DNA from: Sphingopyxis sp. L1A2A
Lineage (GTDB): Bacteria; Pseudomonadota; Alphaproteobacteria; Sphingomonadales; Sphingomonadaceae
Assembly (NCBI RefSeq): GCF_005502465.1
Contig: NZ_SCOT01000011.1
Coordinates: forward strand, 40,439-104,438
Length of the DNA stretch: 64,000 bases
Direction of reading: 5' to 3'
In this document: positions 53,107 to 64,000 of the stretch, piece after piece
How positions within the stretch are numbered: the first letter of the stretch is position 1
How the letters are laid out: every line of letters begins with the position of its first letter
Notes under the pieces: model-generated
Databases searched by the model: none
Seen by the model: only the letters and a program-made list of their open reading frames with translations
What the model was told of the DNA's origin: nothing
Translations under genes and position numbers: made by a program

Positions 53107-53933
53107 CCTTCGCCGCGCGCAATATCCGCCAGCTCGCGCCCGCGATCGCGCGCCGCGCGCAGCACGTTGGTGAGCAGCGCGGCGAGTTGCCCGTCGCCGT
53201 CGAGCACATCGAGCCCGGCCTGCGTCGTGCCGCCCTTGCTCGCGACCTGCGCGGTGAGCACCCCGGGTTTTTCGCCGCTGTCGGCGAGCAGCGCGGTGGC
53301 GCCGCCAAAGGTTGCGGTGGCCAGCGCCAGCGCATCGTCGGCCGACAGGCCCAGCCGCTCACCCGCTGCTGCGTAGGATTCGATCAGGCGAAAGACGAAC
53401 GCCGGGCCGCTGCCGGTAAAGGCGGTGACCAGATCCATCGTCGAATCGTCGGCCAGCGTCACCGTCTGGCCCAGCGGGCCGAGCAGCGCCGCAATGGCCC
53501 GTTCATCGGCGTCGCCCAAGGTTGCGACCGCCGACACCCCGGCGCCGATGCGCGCCGCAAGATTGGGCAGGATGCGAACCTGCGCGCCCGCGTCGGGGAA
53601 ACGCGCTGCCAGATCGGCGAGCGACACCCCGGCGAGGATCGACAGCAAATGGACGCCACCCGTGACCAGCGGGGCGAGGACATCGGCGACATCGCCCAGT
53701 TGCTGCGGCTTCATGCCCAGCATGATCCAGTCGGCGGCGCCGTCCGCGGCCTGCCATTCGCCGATCGACGCATGCTGGACGACGCCGGCGCGCGGCGCCG
53801 CGAGCGGATCGACGATCGCGACCTGCGCCGGATCGAGCCCCGCGGCGAGCCAGCGATCGAGCATCGCGCCTGCCATATTGCCGCAGCCGATCAGCAGCAG
53901 CCGGCCGGAAAAGTCCTGCAAAACCTTTTTCAT
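53103..53933 (-). CDS. proC: Pyrroline-5-carboxylate reductase
   Basis: The 276-aa protein has the NAD(P) loop LIGCGNMAGAML (residues ~13-25), MLGMKPQQL, TAFTGSGPAF (~168) and the family signature VASKGGTTQAGL (~230). It performs the last step of proline synthesis. It lies 20 bp beyond the phosphatase gene on the same strand. Confidence 0.95.
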   Translation of the reverse strand: MKKVLQDFSGRLLLIGCGNMAGAMLDRWLAAGLDPAQVAIVDPLAAPRAGVVQHASIGEWQAADGAADWIMLGMKPQQLGDVADVLAPLVTGGVHLLSILAGVSLADLAARFPDAGAQVRILPNLAARIGAGVSAVATLGDADERAIAALLGPLGQTVTLADDSTMDLVTAFTGSGPAFVFRLIESYAAAGERLGLSADDALALATATFGGATALLADSGEKPGVLTAQVASKGGTTQAGLDVLDGDGQLAALLTNVLRAARDRGRELADIARGEG

Positions 53934-53953
53934 AGTCGTTTCTTTTCTGATCC

Positions 53954-55627
53954 TTAACGACAGCTGCTGTCAGCACCCGACAACAGATCGAGGCAGCGCC
54001 CGTCGATCTGGCCCGCATCGACCGGCACCCCGATCAGCGCCGCGAGCGTCGGCATGATATCGACCGTCATCACCGCATTCGGCTGTTCAAACCCGGCCAG
54101 CCCCTTGCGCCAGAACAGGATCGGCACGCGCCGATCATAATCCCATACCGACCCGTGCGTCGCAACATAGCCGAGCCCTGATTCGGGAATCGGGGTAACG
54201 CGCGGTTTCAGCACCACGACGAAATCGCCCGAGCGAGCGGGGTGGAACGACGCGCGCAGCTTGTCGTGCAGGCTCCAGGTATCGGGCGCCTGCTTCGGCA
54301 TGGGGCGGCTCGCCAGTTCGTCGGCGGTCACCACCGCTTCGATCTGCGGATGCGCGCGCAGCCGCGCGAGGATTTCGGTGAGCGCGGTCTTACGCTGCGC
54401 CGCGGTCAGCGCTTTCGACAGATACATGTCGCCGAACGGGCCGTCGCCATGAAGCAGCGGCTGCGGCAGGCCTAGCTTTTCGGCGACCGCCTTGCCCAGC
54501 TTGTCGGGATCGAGCGCCGGATCGACACGCTGCGCGGCGGGCCAGGCGTTCTGGCGGTTGCGTTCGGGCATGTCGTGCCCGCCATGGTCGGCGGTCAGCG
54601 CGACGGCATAGTCGATCCCGGTCGCGTCGAGCCGGGCAAAGAAATCGCCGAGCTCGCGGTCGAGCCCCGCCATCTGGAGGCACATTTCGCTGCCCTCGGT
54701 GCCCGCGCCGTGGCCGACATAGTCGGTCGCCGACAGCCCGACGATCAGCAAATCGGTGCCGCTGCCCTCGCCCATTTTGCGCGCCTGGCGCAGCGCCGCG
54801 GCGGTCGCGAGGACCGCGCCGTCGGCTTCGGGCGACGCCAGGAAGCGGCGAAAGTCGCCCGCATCGCGCGCCATACGGCCGGTGCCAACGGTGGCACCCT
54901 TGTCGCCGACCGGGATGGCGATGTCGTGGTTCGCGCAGTCGGCGGGCAGGGTCATCGCCGGGCGCGGCTGCGCGATCGCGGCGGCAATCGCCGCGCCCGC
55001 CTGCGTCGCGGTTGGCGACAGCGTGGTGCCGCGATAGCTGGTGAGACCGGCGGGAACGAGCCACATCAGCTCGTCGGCCTGGCGCCCGCCCATCATGATC
55101 GCGGCGCGATCCTTGCCGGCAACCGAAACGACCTGCGCGCCGGGGTCGCGCGCCTTCATCAGGTCGCCGAGCGTCGGGACGAGCAGATGCTTCACCGACG
55201 GCGCATATTTGCCGCCGCCCGATGCGGTACCGGCGACACTTTCATCCTCGGCGCAATAGATGCGCTTGTCGTCGCGCGCGACCGACAGGTCGAAATAATT
55301 GTTGGCGACGATCCCGGCGCGGCCCGGGTGGCTGCCGGTCAGGATCGTGGCATGGCCGGGGCAGGTTTCGGTAGCGGCCTGCGCCTGATAGCCCGACGGA
55401 AACACCACACCCGACGCGAGCCGTGCGAAGCCGCCGGTGAATTTGTCACGATATTCGGCGAACAGGTCGGCCGACAGCTGGTCAACCGCGACCATCACAA
55501 TCAGTTTGGGCGGCGGCGTCGCGGCGGTCACTTTCGCGACCGGCGGCGCTGAATTTTGCGCAAGCACGGTGCTGGCGCTGCCTACACAGAGTGTAGCGGC
55601 CAGGGCGATTTTGAGATGTTTCAGCAT
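53954..55627 (-). CDS. phoK: Alkaline phosphatase of the PhoK/PafA type
   Basis: The 557-aa secreted enzyme has a signal peptide (1-~24), the nucleophile Thr88 in AATETCPGHATILTGSHPGR, DHGGHDMPE metal ligands and a late VATHGSVWDYDRRVP region. This matches the Sphingomonas PhoK (SPAP) family, a calcium-activated monoesterase. The start may be ATG 55627 or GTG 55630. A role in phosphate scavenging is expected. Confidence 0.88.
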   Translation of the reverse strand: MLKHLKIALAATLCVGSASTVLAQNSAPPVAKVTAATPPPKLIVMVAVDQLSADLFAEYRDKFTGGFARLASGVVFPSGYQAQAATETCPGHATILTGSHPGRAGIVANNYFDLSVARDDKRIYCAEDESVAGTASGGGKYAPSVKHLLVPTLGDLMKARDPGAQVVSVAGKDRAAIMMGGRQADELMWLVPAGLTSYRGTTLSPTATQAGAAIAAAIAQPRPAMTLPADCANHDIAIPVGDKGATVGTGRMARDAGDFRRFLASPEADGAVLATAAALRQARKMGEGSGTDLLIVGLSATDYVGHGAGTEGSEMCLQMAGLDRELGDFFARLDATGIDYAVALTADHGGHDMPERNRQNAWPAAQRVDPALDPDKLGKAVAEKLGLPQPLLHGDGPFGDMYLSKALTAAQRKTALTEILARLRAHPQIEAVVTADELASRPMPKQAPDTWSLHDKLRASFHPARSGDFVVVLKPRVTPIPESGLGYVATHGSVWDYDRRVPILFWRKGLAGFEQPNAVMTVDIMPTLAALIGVPVDAGQIDGRCLDLLSGADSSCR

Positions 55628-55755
55628 CACGAGCGGCGTCTCCGTTGCGAAGGGGTGTCAGCGCGGGCTGTCCTCTCGACGAAAGCCGCCTATATGGCAA
55701 GCCTCGAGAGATGGATGACAGCAGAACCGGCATGGATCGCGGCAAGGACGTTTTT

Positions 55756-57795
55756 GTGACAAGCCTTTGGCGCGCGGCGCTGGCGCTGCTGGCGTTCGCG
55801 CTGCTCGCGGCTGGCCCCGCAAGGGCGCAATCGACGCATATCCAGCCGAAACTGGTCGCCGAATCCGCTGCGCCCACACCCGGCGGCGCGACGACGCTGG
55901 CGCTCACGATGACCCCCGACGCGGGCTGGCACGGCTATTGGGTCAATGGCGGCGATGCCGGTTTCGGGCCGTCGGTCGAATGGAACGCGCCCGAGGGCGT
56001 CACCGTCGCGCCCTTCCGCTACCCGGTCCCCGAACCGCTGATCCTGTTCGGCATGATGAACCATGTTTATGAGCATCCCTATGCGCTGATCGCCGACGTC
56101 CGGATCGACGACCGCATCGCGCCGGGCGCCGACCTGACGCTGTCGGGGGTCGCAAACTGGCTCGCCTGCACCGACAAGGTGTGCGTGCCGGAAAGGGCGG
56201 TGATTTCGGTCGCGCTGAAGGCGGGCGACGGTGCCGTTCCGGCCGCAGCGCGCGCGCGCTTCGACGGCTGGCGCGCGCTGCTGCCGCAGCCGCTCGACCG
56301 CAGCGGCACGTGGGAGCGGCGCGGCGACATGGTGCGCTTTGGCGTCCCCTTGCCCGCAGGCGCCGCGCTCGATGCGCCGCATCTGTTTGTCGAAACGCAG
56401 AATCTTGTCGACTATGCCGCGCGGCAAAGTTTCAGCCGCAACGGGGACCAGATCATCGTCGAGACCCGCACCAAGGGCGAGGTGCAAGGGCCGATTGCGG
56501 CGTTGCTCAAGCTCGGCGACGGGCGCGGACTTTCGGTGCGCTTCGAACCCGGCACCGTCGCGGCGGCCGGCAAAGCGATCCGGACGGAAAGCCGCGGCAT
56601 CGACATCACCCTGTTCTGGACCGCGCTAGGCGGCGCAATCCTTGGCGGACTGATCCTCAACCTGATGCCCTGCGTCTTTCCGATCCTCAGCCTCAAGGCG
56701 CTCAGCCTCGCGCGCTCGGGCGGTGATGCACGGTCGGCGAAGGTCGAGGCGCTCGCTTATACCGCGGGCGCCGTCGTCACTGCACTGCTGCTCGGCGGCG
56801 CGCTGCTGGCTCTCCGCGCGGCGGGCGAGCAGGTCGGCTGGGCGTTTCAGTTGCAGCATCCGCTCAGCGTGCTCGCGCTGCTGATCCTCGCCCTCGCGAT
56901 CACCCTGAACCTGCTCGGCGCCTATGAACTGCCGTCCTTTGGCGGCGGGCAGGCGCTGGCGGACACGGGCGGCGCGGCGGGCGGTTTCTGGACCGGCGCG
57001 CTCGCCGCCTTTGTCGCAACCCCGTGCAGCGGCCCGCTGCTCGGTGCCGCGCTGGGCGCCACGCTCGTGCTACCGGCCTGGGCGGCGCTCCCGATCTTCG
57101 GCGGGCTAGGGCTCGGCCTCGCCCTCCCCTTCCTTGCCATCGGGTTCGTCCCGGCGCTGCGCAACCGGCTGCCTAAGCCGGGGCCGTGGATGGACCGGTT
57201 TCGCCAATGGATGGCGCTGCCGATGGGGCTGACGGCGCTCGCGCTCGGCTGGCTGCTGTGGCGGCAATTGGGCAGCGGGTCGCAGCTCATTTGGCCGATC
57301 GTCGCGGTCGCCATGGCGCTGGTCGTGCTCACTCATTATGGCGCGATGCAGCGCGGCGACCGGCGACCTTGGCTGCTGATCGCCGCCGGGCTGCTCTTCG
57401 TGGTTGGCCTTGGCGGCACCGTCACGGAAGTTGCCGACACCGAACGCACGACCGCGGCGAGCGGATCGACCTTCTCCCCCGCCGCCCTCGCCAAAGCCCG
57501 CGCGACCGGCAAACCGGTGTTCGTCTATTTCACCGCCGACTGGTGCCTGTCGTGCAAGGCGAACGAAGCCGGCGCGATCAACCGTCAGACGGTGCAGGAG
57601 GCGTTCGGCAAGGCGGGGGTCGTCACGCTGGTCGGCGACTGGACCAACGGCGACCCGGTGATCACCCGCACCCTGGCCGACCATGGCCGCAACAGCGTAC
57701 CGCTTTACCTGTGGTATGCGCCCGGTGCGACGAAACCCGAGATCCTGCCGCAAATCCTGACTCCCGGGTTGCTCGTCGAACAGGCGGGCGGCTGA
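55756..57795 (+). CDS. DsbD-like thiol:disulfide interchange protein
   Basis: The 679-aa protein has a signal peptide, an N-terminal periplasmic domain (DsbD-N/ScsB-like), eight-segment membrane core with cysteines in NLMPCVFPIL and ATPCSGPLLG, and a C-terminal thioredoxin domain with DWCLSCK. It carries electrons from cytoplasmic thioredoxin to the periplasm. The GTG at 55756 is chosen because AAGGA stands 7 bp upstream and it gives a compact signal peptide. The 1-bp overlap with tlyA suggests coupling. Confidence 0.9.
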   Translation: MTSLWRAALALLAFALLAAGPARAQSTHIQPKLVAESAAPTPGGATTLALTMTPDAGWHGYWVNGGDAGFGPSVEWNAPEGVTVAPFRYPVPEPLILFGMMNHVYEHPYALIADVRIDDRIAPGADLTLSGVANWLACTDKVCVPERAVISVALKAGDGAVPAAARARFDGWRALLPQPLDRSGTWERRGDMVRFGVPLPAGAALDAPHLFVETQNLVDYAARQSFSRNGDQIIVETRTKGEVQGPIAALLKLGDGRGLSVRFEPGTVAAAGKAIRTESRGIDITLFWTALGGAILGGLILNLMPCVFPILSLKALSLARSGGDARSAKVEALAYTAGAVVTALLLGGALLALRAAGEQVGWAFQLQHPLSVLALLILALAITLNLLGAYELPSFGGGQALADTGGAAGGFWTGALAAFVATPCSGPLLGAALGATLVLPAWAALPIFGGLGLGLALPFLAIGFVPALRNRLPKPGPWMDRFRQWMALPMGLTALALGWLLWRQLGSGSQLIWPIVAVAMALVVLTHYGAMQRGDRRPWLLIAAGLLFVVGLGGTVTEVADTERTTAASGSTFSPAALAKARATGKPVFVYFTADWCLSCKANEAGAINRQTVQEAFGKAGVVTLVGDWTNGDPVITRTLADHGRNSVPLYLWYAPGATKPEILPQILTPGLLVEQAGG

Positions 57796-58535
57796 TGGCC
57801 AAACAACGCGCCGACCAGCTGCTCGTCGATCGCGGCCTCGCCGAAAGCCGGACGCGGGCGCAGGCGCTGATCCTCGCCGGGCTCGCCTTCATCGGGGACC
57901 GCAAGATCGACAAGGCCGGACAACAGGTCGCCGACGACGCCGAGATCAGCGTCAAGGGCCGCGACCATCCGTGGGTGTCGCGCGGCGGCATCAAGCTCGA
58001 CCATGCGCTGACCCACCTCGGCTGGGATGTGACGGGCGCGGTTGCGATCGATGTCGGGTCGTCGACCGGCGGCTTCACCGATGTGCTGCTCAGTCGCGGT
58101 GCGGCGCGCGTCTATGCAGTCGATTCGGGCACCAACCAGCTCGCGTGGAAGCTGCGCCAGGACGACCGCGTCATCGTCCACGAACAGACCAGCGCGCGCG
58201 TCCTGACCGCCGCGCATATCCCCGAACCCGTCGACCTGATCGTCTGCGACGCGAGCTTCATCGCGCTGTCCAAGGTGCTGCCGGTGCCGATGAGTTTTGC
58301 CAAAGACGGCGCGCGGATGGTCGCGCTGATCAAACCGCAGTTCGAGGCCGAGCGACACGAAGTCGGCAAAAAAGGCGTGATCCGCGACGCTGCGGTGCAC
58401 GCGCGGGTGTGCGAAGAAGTGCGAGCCTGGCTGGAACACAAGCACTGGACGGTCGTTGACACGGTCGAAAGCCCGATCACCGGGCCGGAGGGCAATGTCG
58501 AATTTCTGATCGTCGCCGTAAAAGCTGCCGCTTGA
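57795..58535 (+). CDS. tlyA: TlyA-family rRNA 2'-O-methyltransferase/hemolysin A
   Basis: The 246-aa protein has an N-terminal S4 RNA-binding domain (RADQLLVDRGLAESRTRAQALI) and an FtsJ-like methyltransferase domain with the SAM motif DVGSSTGGFTDVLL (~85-98) and a KPQFEAER segment. TlyA methylates 2'-OH of rRNA cytidines. Start ATG overlaps the previous stop by one base. Confidence 0.93.
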   Translation: MAKQRADQLLVDRGLAESRTRAQALILAGLAFIGDRKIDKAGQQVADDAEISVKGRDHPWVSRGGIKLDHALTHLGWDVTGAVAIDVGSSTGGFTDVLLSRGAARVYAVDSGTNQLAWKLRQDDRVIVHEQTSARVLTAAHIPEPVDLIVCDASFIALSKVLPVPMSFAKDGARMVALIKPQFEAERHEVGKKGVIRDAAVHARVCEEVRAWLEHKHWTVVDTVESPITGPEGNVEFLIVAVKAAA

Positions 58536-58596
58536 CGCTTGCGCCGCCACCCGCGACACCCTTGACCAGCCGATTCCCGCGCAAAGGACCATGTGC

Positions 58597-59148
58597 ATGA
58601 CCGAGATCGCTACGCCGGGCCAGCTTCGCATGTCGTATCTGCGCTGGGCGCTGGTGACCGTCCCCGCGATCGTCCTGGTCGGCAGCCTGATGGGGATGCT
58701 GTCGAACAGCGGTTATGGCAATCGCTGGTTCGCATCGCTCGACCTGCCCGCGATCACCCCGCCGGGCTGGGTGTTCGGGGTTGTGTGGCCGGTCCTCTAC
58801 ATCATGCTCGGGCTGGCGCTCGCGATGATCCTGCATGCTCGCGGCGCGAAGGGGCGCGGCTTTGCGCTGTTGCTGTTCTTTGTCCAGCTGATCGCGAATT
58901 TCGCCTGGTCGCCGCTGTTCTTTGGCCAATATCAGGTGACGAGCGCGCTTTATCTGATCATTTTCATCCTGATGGTGACGATCGCCACCGCCTTTGCCTT
59001 TGCCCCGATCCGCAAGGCGGCGGCGTGGCTGCTCGTCCCCTATATGGTCTGGCTGAGCTTTGCCGCGATCCTGAATTTCCAGATCGATCAGCGCAATCCC
59101 GACGCCGAAACCCTTGTCCCCACCGCCGCCAGCACCCAGATAGGGTGA
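58597..59148 (+). CDS. tspO: TspO/MBR-family tryptophan-rich membrane protein
   Basis: The 183-aa five-helix protein has WVFGVVWPVLYIMLGLA (~55-70) and NFAWSPLFFG (~105), the TspO signature. TspO proteins bind porphyrins and, in mammals, cholesterol; bacterial members affect tetrapyrrole control. ATG at 58597 is preceded by AAGGA at 8 bp. It is far from the steroid genes and need not be linked to them. Confidence 0.93.
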   Translation: MTEIATPGQLRMSYLRWALVTVPAIVLVGSLMGMLSNSGYGNRWFASLDLPAITPPGWVFGVVWPVLYIMLGLALAMILHARGAKGRGFALLLFFVQLIANFAWSPLFFGQYQVTSALYLIIFILMVTIATAFAFAPIRKAAAWLLVPYMVWLSFAAILNFQIDQRNPDAETLVPTAASTQIG

Positions 59149-59185
59149 CGGCAAGGGACTGAACGTCCGACAAAGGAATTTTAAG

Positions 59186-59527
59186 ATGCAGAGCGAAAAC
59201 CGCTTTTTCGACGATCTGGCCAAGATGGTGAACGGCGTTGCCGGAACCGTTGCCGGTGCCGGCCGCGAGGCCGAAGCCGCGATGCGCGAACGCGCCAAGG
59301 AATGGGTCGGCCGGATGGATTTCGTCAGCCGCGAAGAATTCGAAGCGGTGAAGCAGATGGCGGCAACCGCGCGCGCCGAAACCGAAGCGCTGAAGGCGCG
59401 GCTCGACAAGCTGGAAGGCGTAGCGAAGTCTGCGGGTGCGCCCAAGGCCGCGGCTGCGAAGCCTGCGCCCGCGCCGAAAGCAGCGGCAAAGCCTGCCGCG
59501 AAGCCGAAAGCTGCGCCCAAAGCATAG
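59186..59527 (+). CDS. ubiK: UbiK/YqiC (BMFP) family accessory factor
   Basis: The 113-aa protein starts NRFFDDLAKMVNGVAGTVAG and has the coiled-coil middle FVSREEFEAVKQMAATARAETEALKARLDKLE typical of UbiK. An Ala/Lys/Pro-rich tail ends it. UbiK assists ubiquinone synthesis at the membrane. ATG at 59186 has AAAGGAA upstream. Confidence 0.9.
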   Translation: MQSENRFFDDLAKMVNGVAGTVAGAGREAEAAMRERAKEWVGRMDFVSREEFEAVKQMAATARAETEALKARLDKLEGVAKSAGAPKAAAAKPAPAPKAAAKPAAKPKAAPKA

Positions 59528-59529
59528 TC

Positions 59530-59605
59530 GTCACCCCGGCGAAGGCCGGGGTCTCATCCTCGCGCCTTTGCGCACTGGCGAGATCCCGGCCTTCGCCGGG
59601 ATGAC
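59530..59605. repeat. REP-like palindrome after ubiK
   Basis: Arms of 26 nt (59530-59555 and 59580-59605) differ at two positions and flank a 24-nt loop. It resembles 28222-28296 and may terminate ubiK. Confidence 0.7.
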
Positions 59606-59662
59606 GATTGGTGGTGGGCATAGCGACTCGCCACCAGATCGAACACTCGCTAAAGCGCCCCC

Positions 59663-60169
59663 ATGAGCGAAGATATTTACGACGACGAAGACGGCCAGGA
59701 CGCGGCACCGATGGACATGCTGGCGTCCTATTTTGCCGCGCACGACTGGCCGCACGAAATGGTCGGCGAGGACGAGATCGTCGCGACCGCGCAGGGCAGC
59801 TGGACCGCCTATGAGCTGCGCGCCGTGTGGCGCGCCGACGACGGCGTCATCCAGTTGCTCGCCTTTCCTGACATCCGCGTCGTCGAGGAAAAACGCGCCG
59901 TGGCGCATGAAGCGCTGGCGCTGATCAACGAACAATTGTGGCTCGGCCATTTCGAGCTGTGGTCGAACAGTGGGACGATCCTGTTCCGCCACGGCATGCT
60001 GCTCGGCAGCGACGCGTCGCTGGCGCTCGACATGACCGAAACGCTGATCGAAAGCGCGATCGACGAGTGCGAGCGCTTTTATCCGGTGTTCCAGTTCGTG
60101 CTGTGGGGCGGCAAATCGCCCGCCGAGGCGTTGGCCGCATCGCTGATCGAAACGCGCGGCGAGGCTTAA
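59663..60169 (+). CDS. YbjN-domain protein
   Basis: The 168-aa protein has an acidic N-terminus and the YbjN pattern (LLAFPDIRVVEEKRA, LWLGHFELWSNSGTILFRHGML). The Escherichia homologue affects motility and stress behaviour; the molecular role is not established. Alone between two palindromes. Confidence 0.85.
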   Translation: MSEDIYDDEDGQDAAPMDMLASYFAAHDWPHEMVGEDEIVATAQGSWTAYELRAVWRADDGVIQLLAFPDIRVVEEKRAVAHEALALINEQLWLGHFELWSNSGTILFRHGMLLGSDASLALDMTETLIESAIDECERFYPVFQFVLWGGKSPAEALAASLIETRGEA

Positions 60170-60184
60170 CGCTCACCCCTGATC

Positions 60185-60216
60185 CGTTCGTGTCGAGCGA
60201 AGTCGAGACACGAACG
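60185..60216. terminator. Palindrome CGTTCGTGTC...GACACGAACG, possible bidirectional terminator
   Basis: Ten-base perfect arms (60185-60194 and 60207-60216) lie between the YbjN-domain gene and the convergent beta-helix gene. No T run follows, so the terminator role is tentative. Confidence 0.45.
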
Positions 60217-60233
60217 AGTTTAAAACGTCGGCG

Positions 60234-61187
60234 CTATCTTTTCTCGAACCGCATCAATCCCGCGCCGAGCTCATTCGCCCCGATCGCCAGCGCCTCGCCG
60301 CTCCAGTCGGCAACAAACACCGATTTGCGGTCCAAGCCCGCGGGCAGGCTGGCGCGGTTGCCGACAATCGACAGGCCGCGCGACGGGTTCTTGCGTTCCT
60401 CGGCGGCGACCGCGATCAGCGCCGAGTAATTTTCCTTGTCGCGCCCCTGCACGAACAGATTGTTCGCGATCCGGCCGACCGATCCCGACGGCAGGTCGAT
60501 CATATAGTTGGTCGCCGTCCCCTGGGTGTCGTCGAAACTATTGTCGTTGATGTCGACCGTGATCGCGCGGGTTTTCAGATAATGGCCGCCGCTGCCCTTT
60601 TCGAACCGGGTGCGGGTGACGACGACGCGGCCATAGAGGCCGGTATAGACGCTGTGCGCACAGCTGAGGCCGCGGTCGCAGCGACCGAGGCGCGAAAAGG
60701 TCGAGCGGTCGATCGTCAGCGTCGCGTCGGAATCGTCGGCGGTCAATATGCCTTCCTCGCTGGCGCGGAACAGGCTGTTGACGACGTCGAGGTCGCTTTG
60801 TTCGAGGCGGATGCCGGCGCCATTGCCGTCGGGCACCCGCATATTCTGGAACACCAGCCCGTCGACCCGCGCGCCCGCACCGCGCAGCACCAGCGCCGCC
60901 TTGCCCTCGCACGCCACCCCGTCGAAGATCGCGCGGCCGGGCTCTACCGCGACAAAGGCGATGCGGCCCGCGGTCTGTACCGCGCAGTCGCGGTGATAGC
61001 CGGGGGCGATGTTGATTGTCCCCTCGCCTTCGCCGATCGCATCGACGGCGTCCTGCAGACGCCCGAAACTGCGGCCATCGACACCATAGGGCGCGCCGCC
61101 GGTCTGCGCCGGCAGCGGCGCCGGGGCGAACAGCAGCGGAAGGGCGAGCAGCGGCAACATGGGCCGACGAAAAAGAGACTTTACCAT
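60234..61187 (-). CDS. Secreted right-handed parallel beta-helix repeat protein
   Basis: The 317-aa protein has a signal peptide (residues 1-~28) and beta-helix repeats from ~95 (RVDGLVFQNMRV, IRLEQSDLDVVNSLFRAS, LTIDRSTFSRL) as in pectate-lyase-like folds. Catalytic residues are not evident. It probably binds or processes a polysaccharide at the cell surface. Confidence 0.75.
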   Translation of the reverse strand: MVKSLFRRPMLPLLALPLLFAPAPLPAQTGGAPYGVDGRSFGRLQDAVDAIGEGEGTINIAPGYHRDCAVQTAGRIAFVAVEPGRAIFDGVACEGKAALVLRGAGARVDGLVFQNMRVPDGNGAGIRLEQSDLDVVNSLFRASEEGILTADDSDATLTIDRSTFSRLGRCDRGLSCAHSVYTGLYGRVVVTRTRFEKGSGGHYLKTRAITVDINDNSFDDTQGTATNYMIDLPSGSVGRIANNLFVQGRDKENYSALIAVAAEERKNPSRGLSIVGNRASLPAGLDRKSVFVADWSGEALAIGANELGAGLMRFEKR

Positions 61188-61280
61188 GAAAGCCTTATAA
61201 CGCGTTTCGCGCCGCCAGTCGTTCGCGAAGGCGGTTAACCGGCGGCGCGTCCCGTTGTCGGACAGACGTATTCGCCCAGG

Positions 61281-63902
<2,622 letters not shown>

Positions 63903-63919
63903 CTCATGCTTTCGAGCCC

Positions 63920-64000
63920 CTCCCCGTCAGGGGAGGGGTTGGGGTGGGGGTCGCAGCATAGAGCTGCGACCCCCACCCCAACCCCTCCCCTGACGGGGAG
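63920..64000. repeat. Perfect 38-bp inverted repeat at the window end
   Basis: The arm 63920-63957 is the exact reverse complement of 63963-64000, with a 5-nt loop (ATAGA). The outer part contains a smaller palindrome CTCCCC-GTCA-GGGGAG. It lies just upstream of metH and may continue past the window. The element is likely an intergenic repeat, but it could affect metH transcription or translation. Confidence 0.85.

Noticed and set aside
58597..59148. TspO as part of the steroid system because relatives bind cholesterol
   Set aside because: It is separated from the steroid region by housekeeping genes, has no dyad upstream, and the family has general tetrapyrrole roles.

Overview
The window looks like chromosomal DNA of a sphingomonad (Sphingomonadales, Sphingopyxis/Novosphingobium-like). 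Codon use is GC-rich. There are three long TonB-dependent receptors, a PhoK-type alkaline phosphatase of the kind known from Sphingomonas, a cobalamin methionine synthase without its homocysteine domain, and REP-like palindromes in several intergenic gaps. No insertion sequence, phage gene or CRISPR array was seen.

Roughly positions 1-45,900 form a large steroid-type catabolic region. Its core is at 26,461-38,320. It holds 3-ketosteroid delta1-dehydrogenase (kstD), a thiolase, a delta5-3-ketosteroid isomerase with its catalytic residues, the extradiol dioxygenase hsaC, the flavin monooxygenase oxygenase hsaA, the meta-cleavage hydrolase hsaD, and the lower meta pathway hydratase/dehydrogenase/aldolase (hsaE, hsaG, hsaF). 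A second KstD-like flavoprotein closes the run. These genes cover ring A dehydrogenation, A-ring hydroxylation and cleavage, and conversion of the C5 fragment to pyruvate and an acyl-CoA. A KshA-type Rieske oxygenase opens the 19,500-25,025 operon with two SDRs, an OYE-type flavoprotein, a DUF1214 protein and an NTF2-fold protein.

Flanking modules are: 1-4,054, a LuxR regulator, a flavin reductase with a MarR-like tail that probably serves as the HsaB-type reductase, and VOC, EthD and SRPBCC proteins; 4,140-13,659, two TonB receptors, a CYP51-like P450 with its ferredoxin, an XRE regulator, a quinone-oxidoreductase-like enzyme and small alpha/beta-barrel proteins; 13,937-19,360, SDRs, a sulfotransferase, a LuxR paralogue and an HSL-family esterase; 25,249-26,237, two tandem Lrp/AsnC regulators divergent from kstD; 38,317-44,889, SDRs, a Baeyer-Villiger monooxygenase, an MFS permease, an acetoacetate-decarboxylase-like protein and a second Rieske oxygenase. 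Positions 45,029-50,887 carry a LysR regulator, an amidohydrolase, an MFS permease and a third TonB receptor.

The most interesting signal is non-coding. A 30-bp dyad, TGCGTA-N18-TACGCA, with exactly the same spacing each time, occurs at eight intergenic positions (6575, 13708, 16388, 19425, 26369, 31741, 31859, 31946). Each copy lies upstream of a gene or operon of the catabolic region. Three copies sit between hsaC and hsaA, one of them over a consensus-like promoter. I infer a shared operator for a steroid-responsive regulator. The Lrp/AsnC pair and the XRE protein are local candidates.

From about 51,299 to the end the content is housekeeping: tRNA-Gln, ilvE, a MarR regulator, proC, PhoK-like phosphatase, a DsbD-like transporter, tlyA, tspO, ubiK, a YbjN-domain protein, a secreted beta-helix protein and metH. 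The window ends inside a perfect 38-bp inverted repeat.
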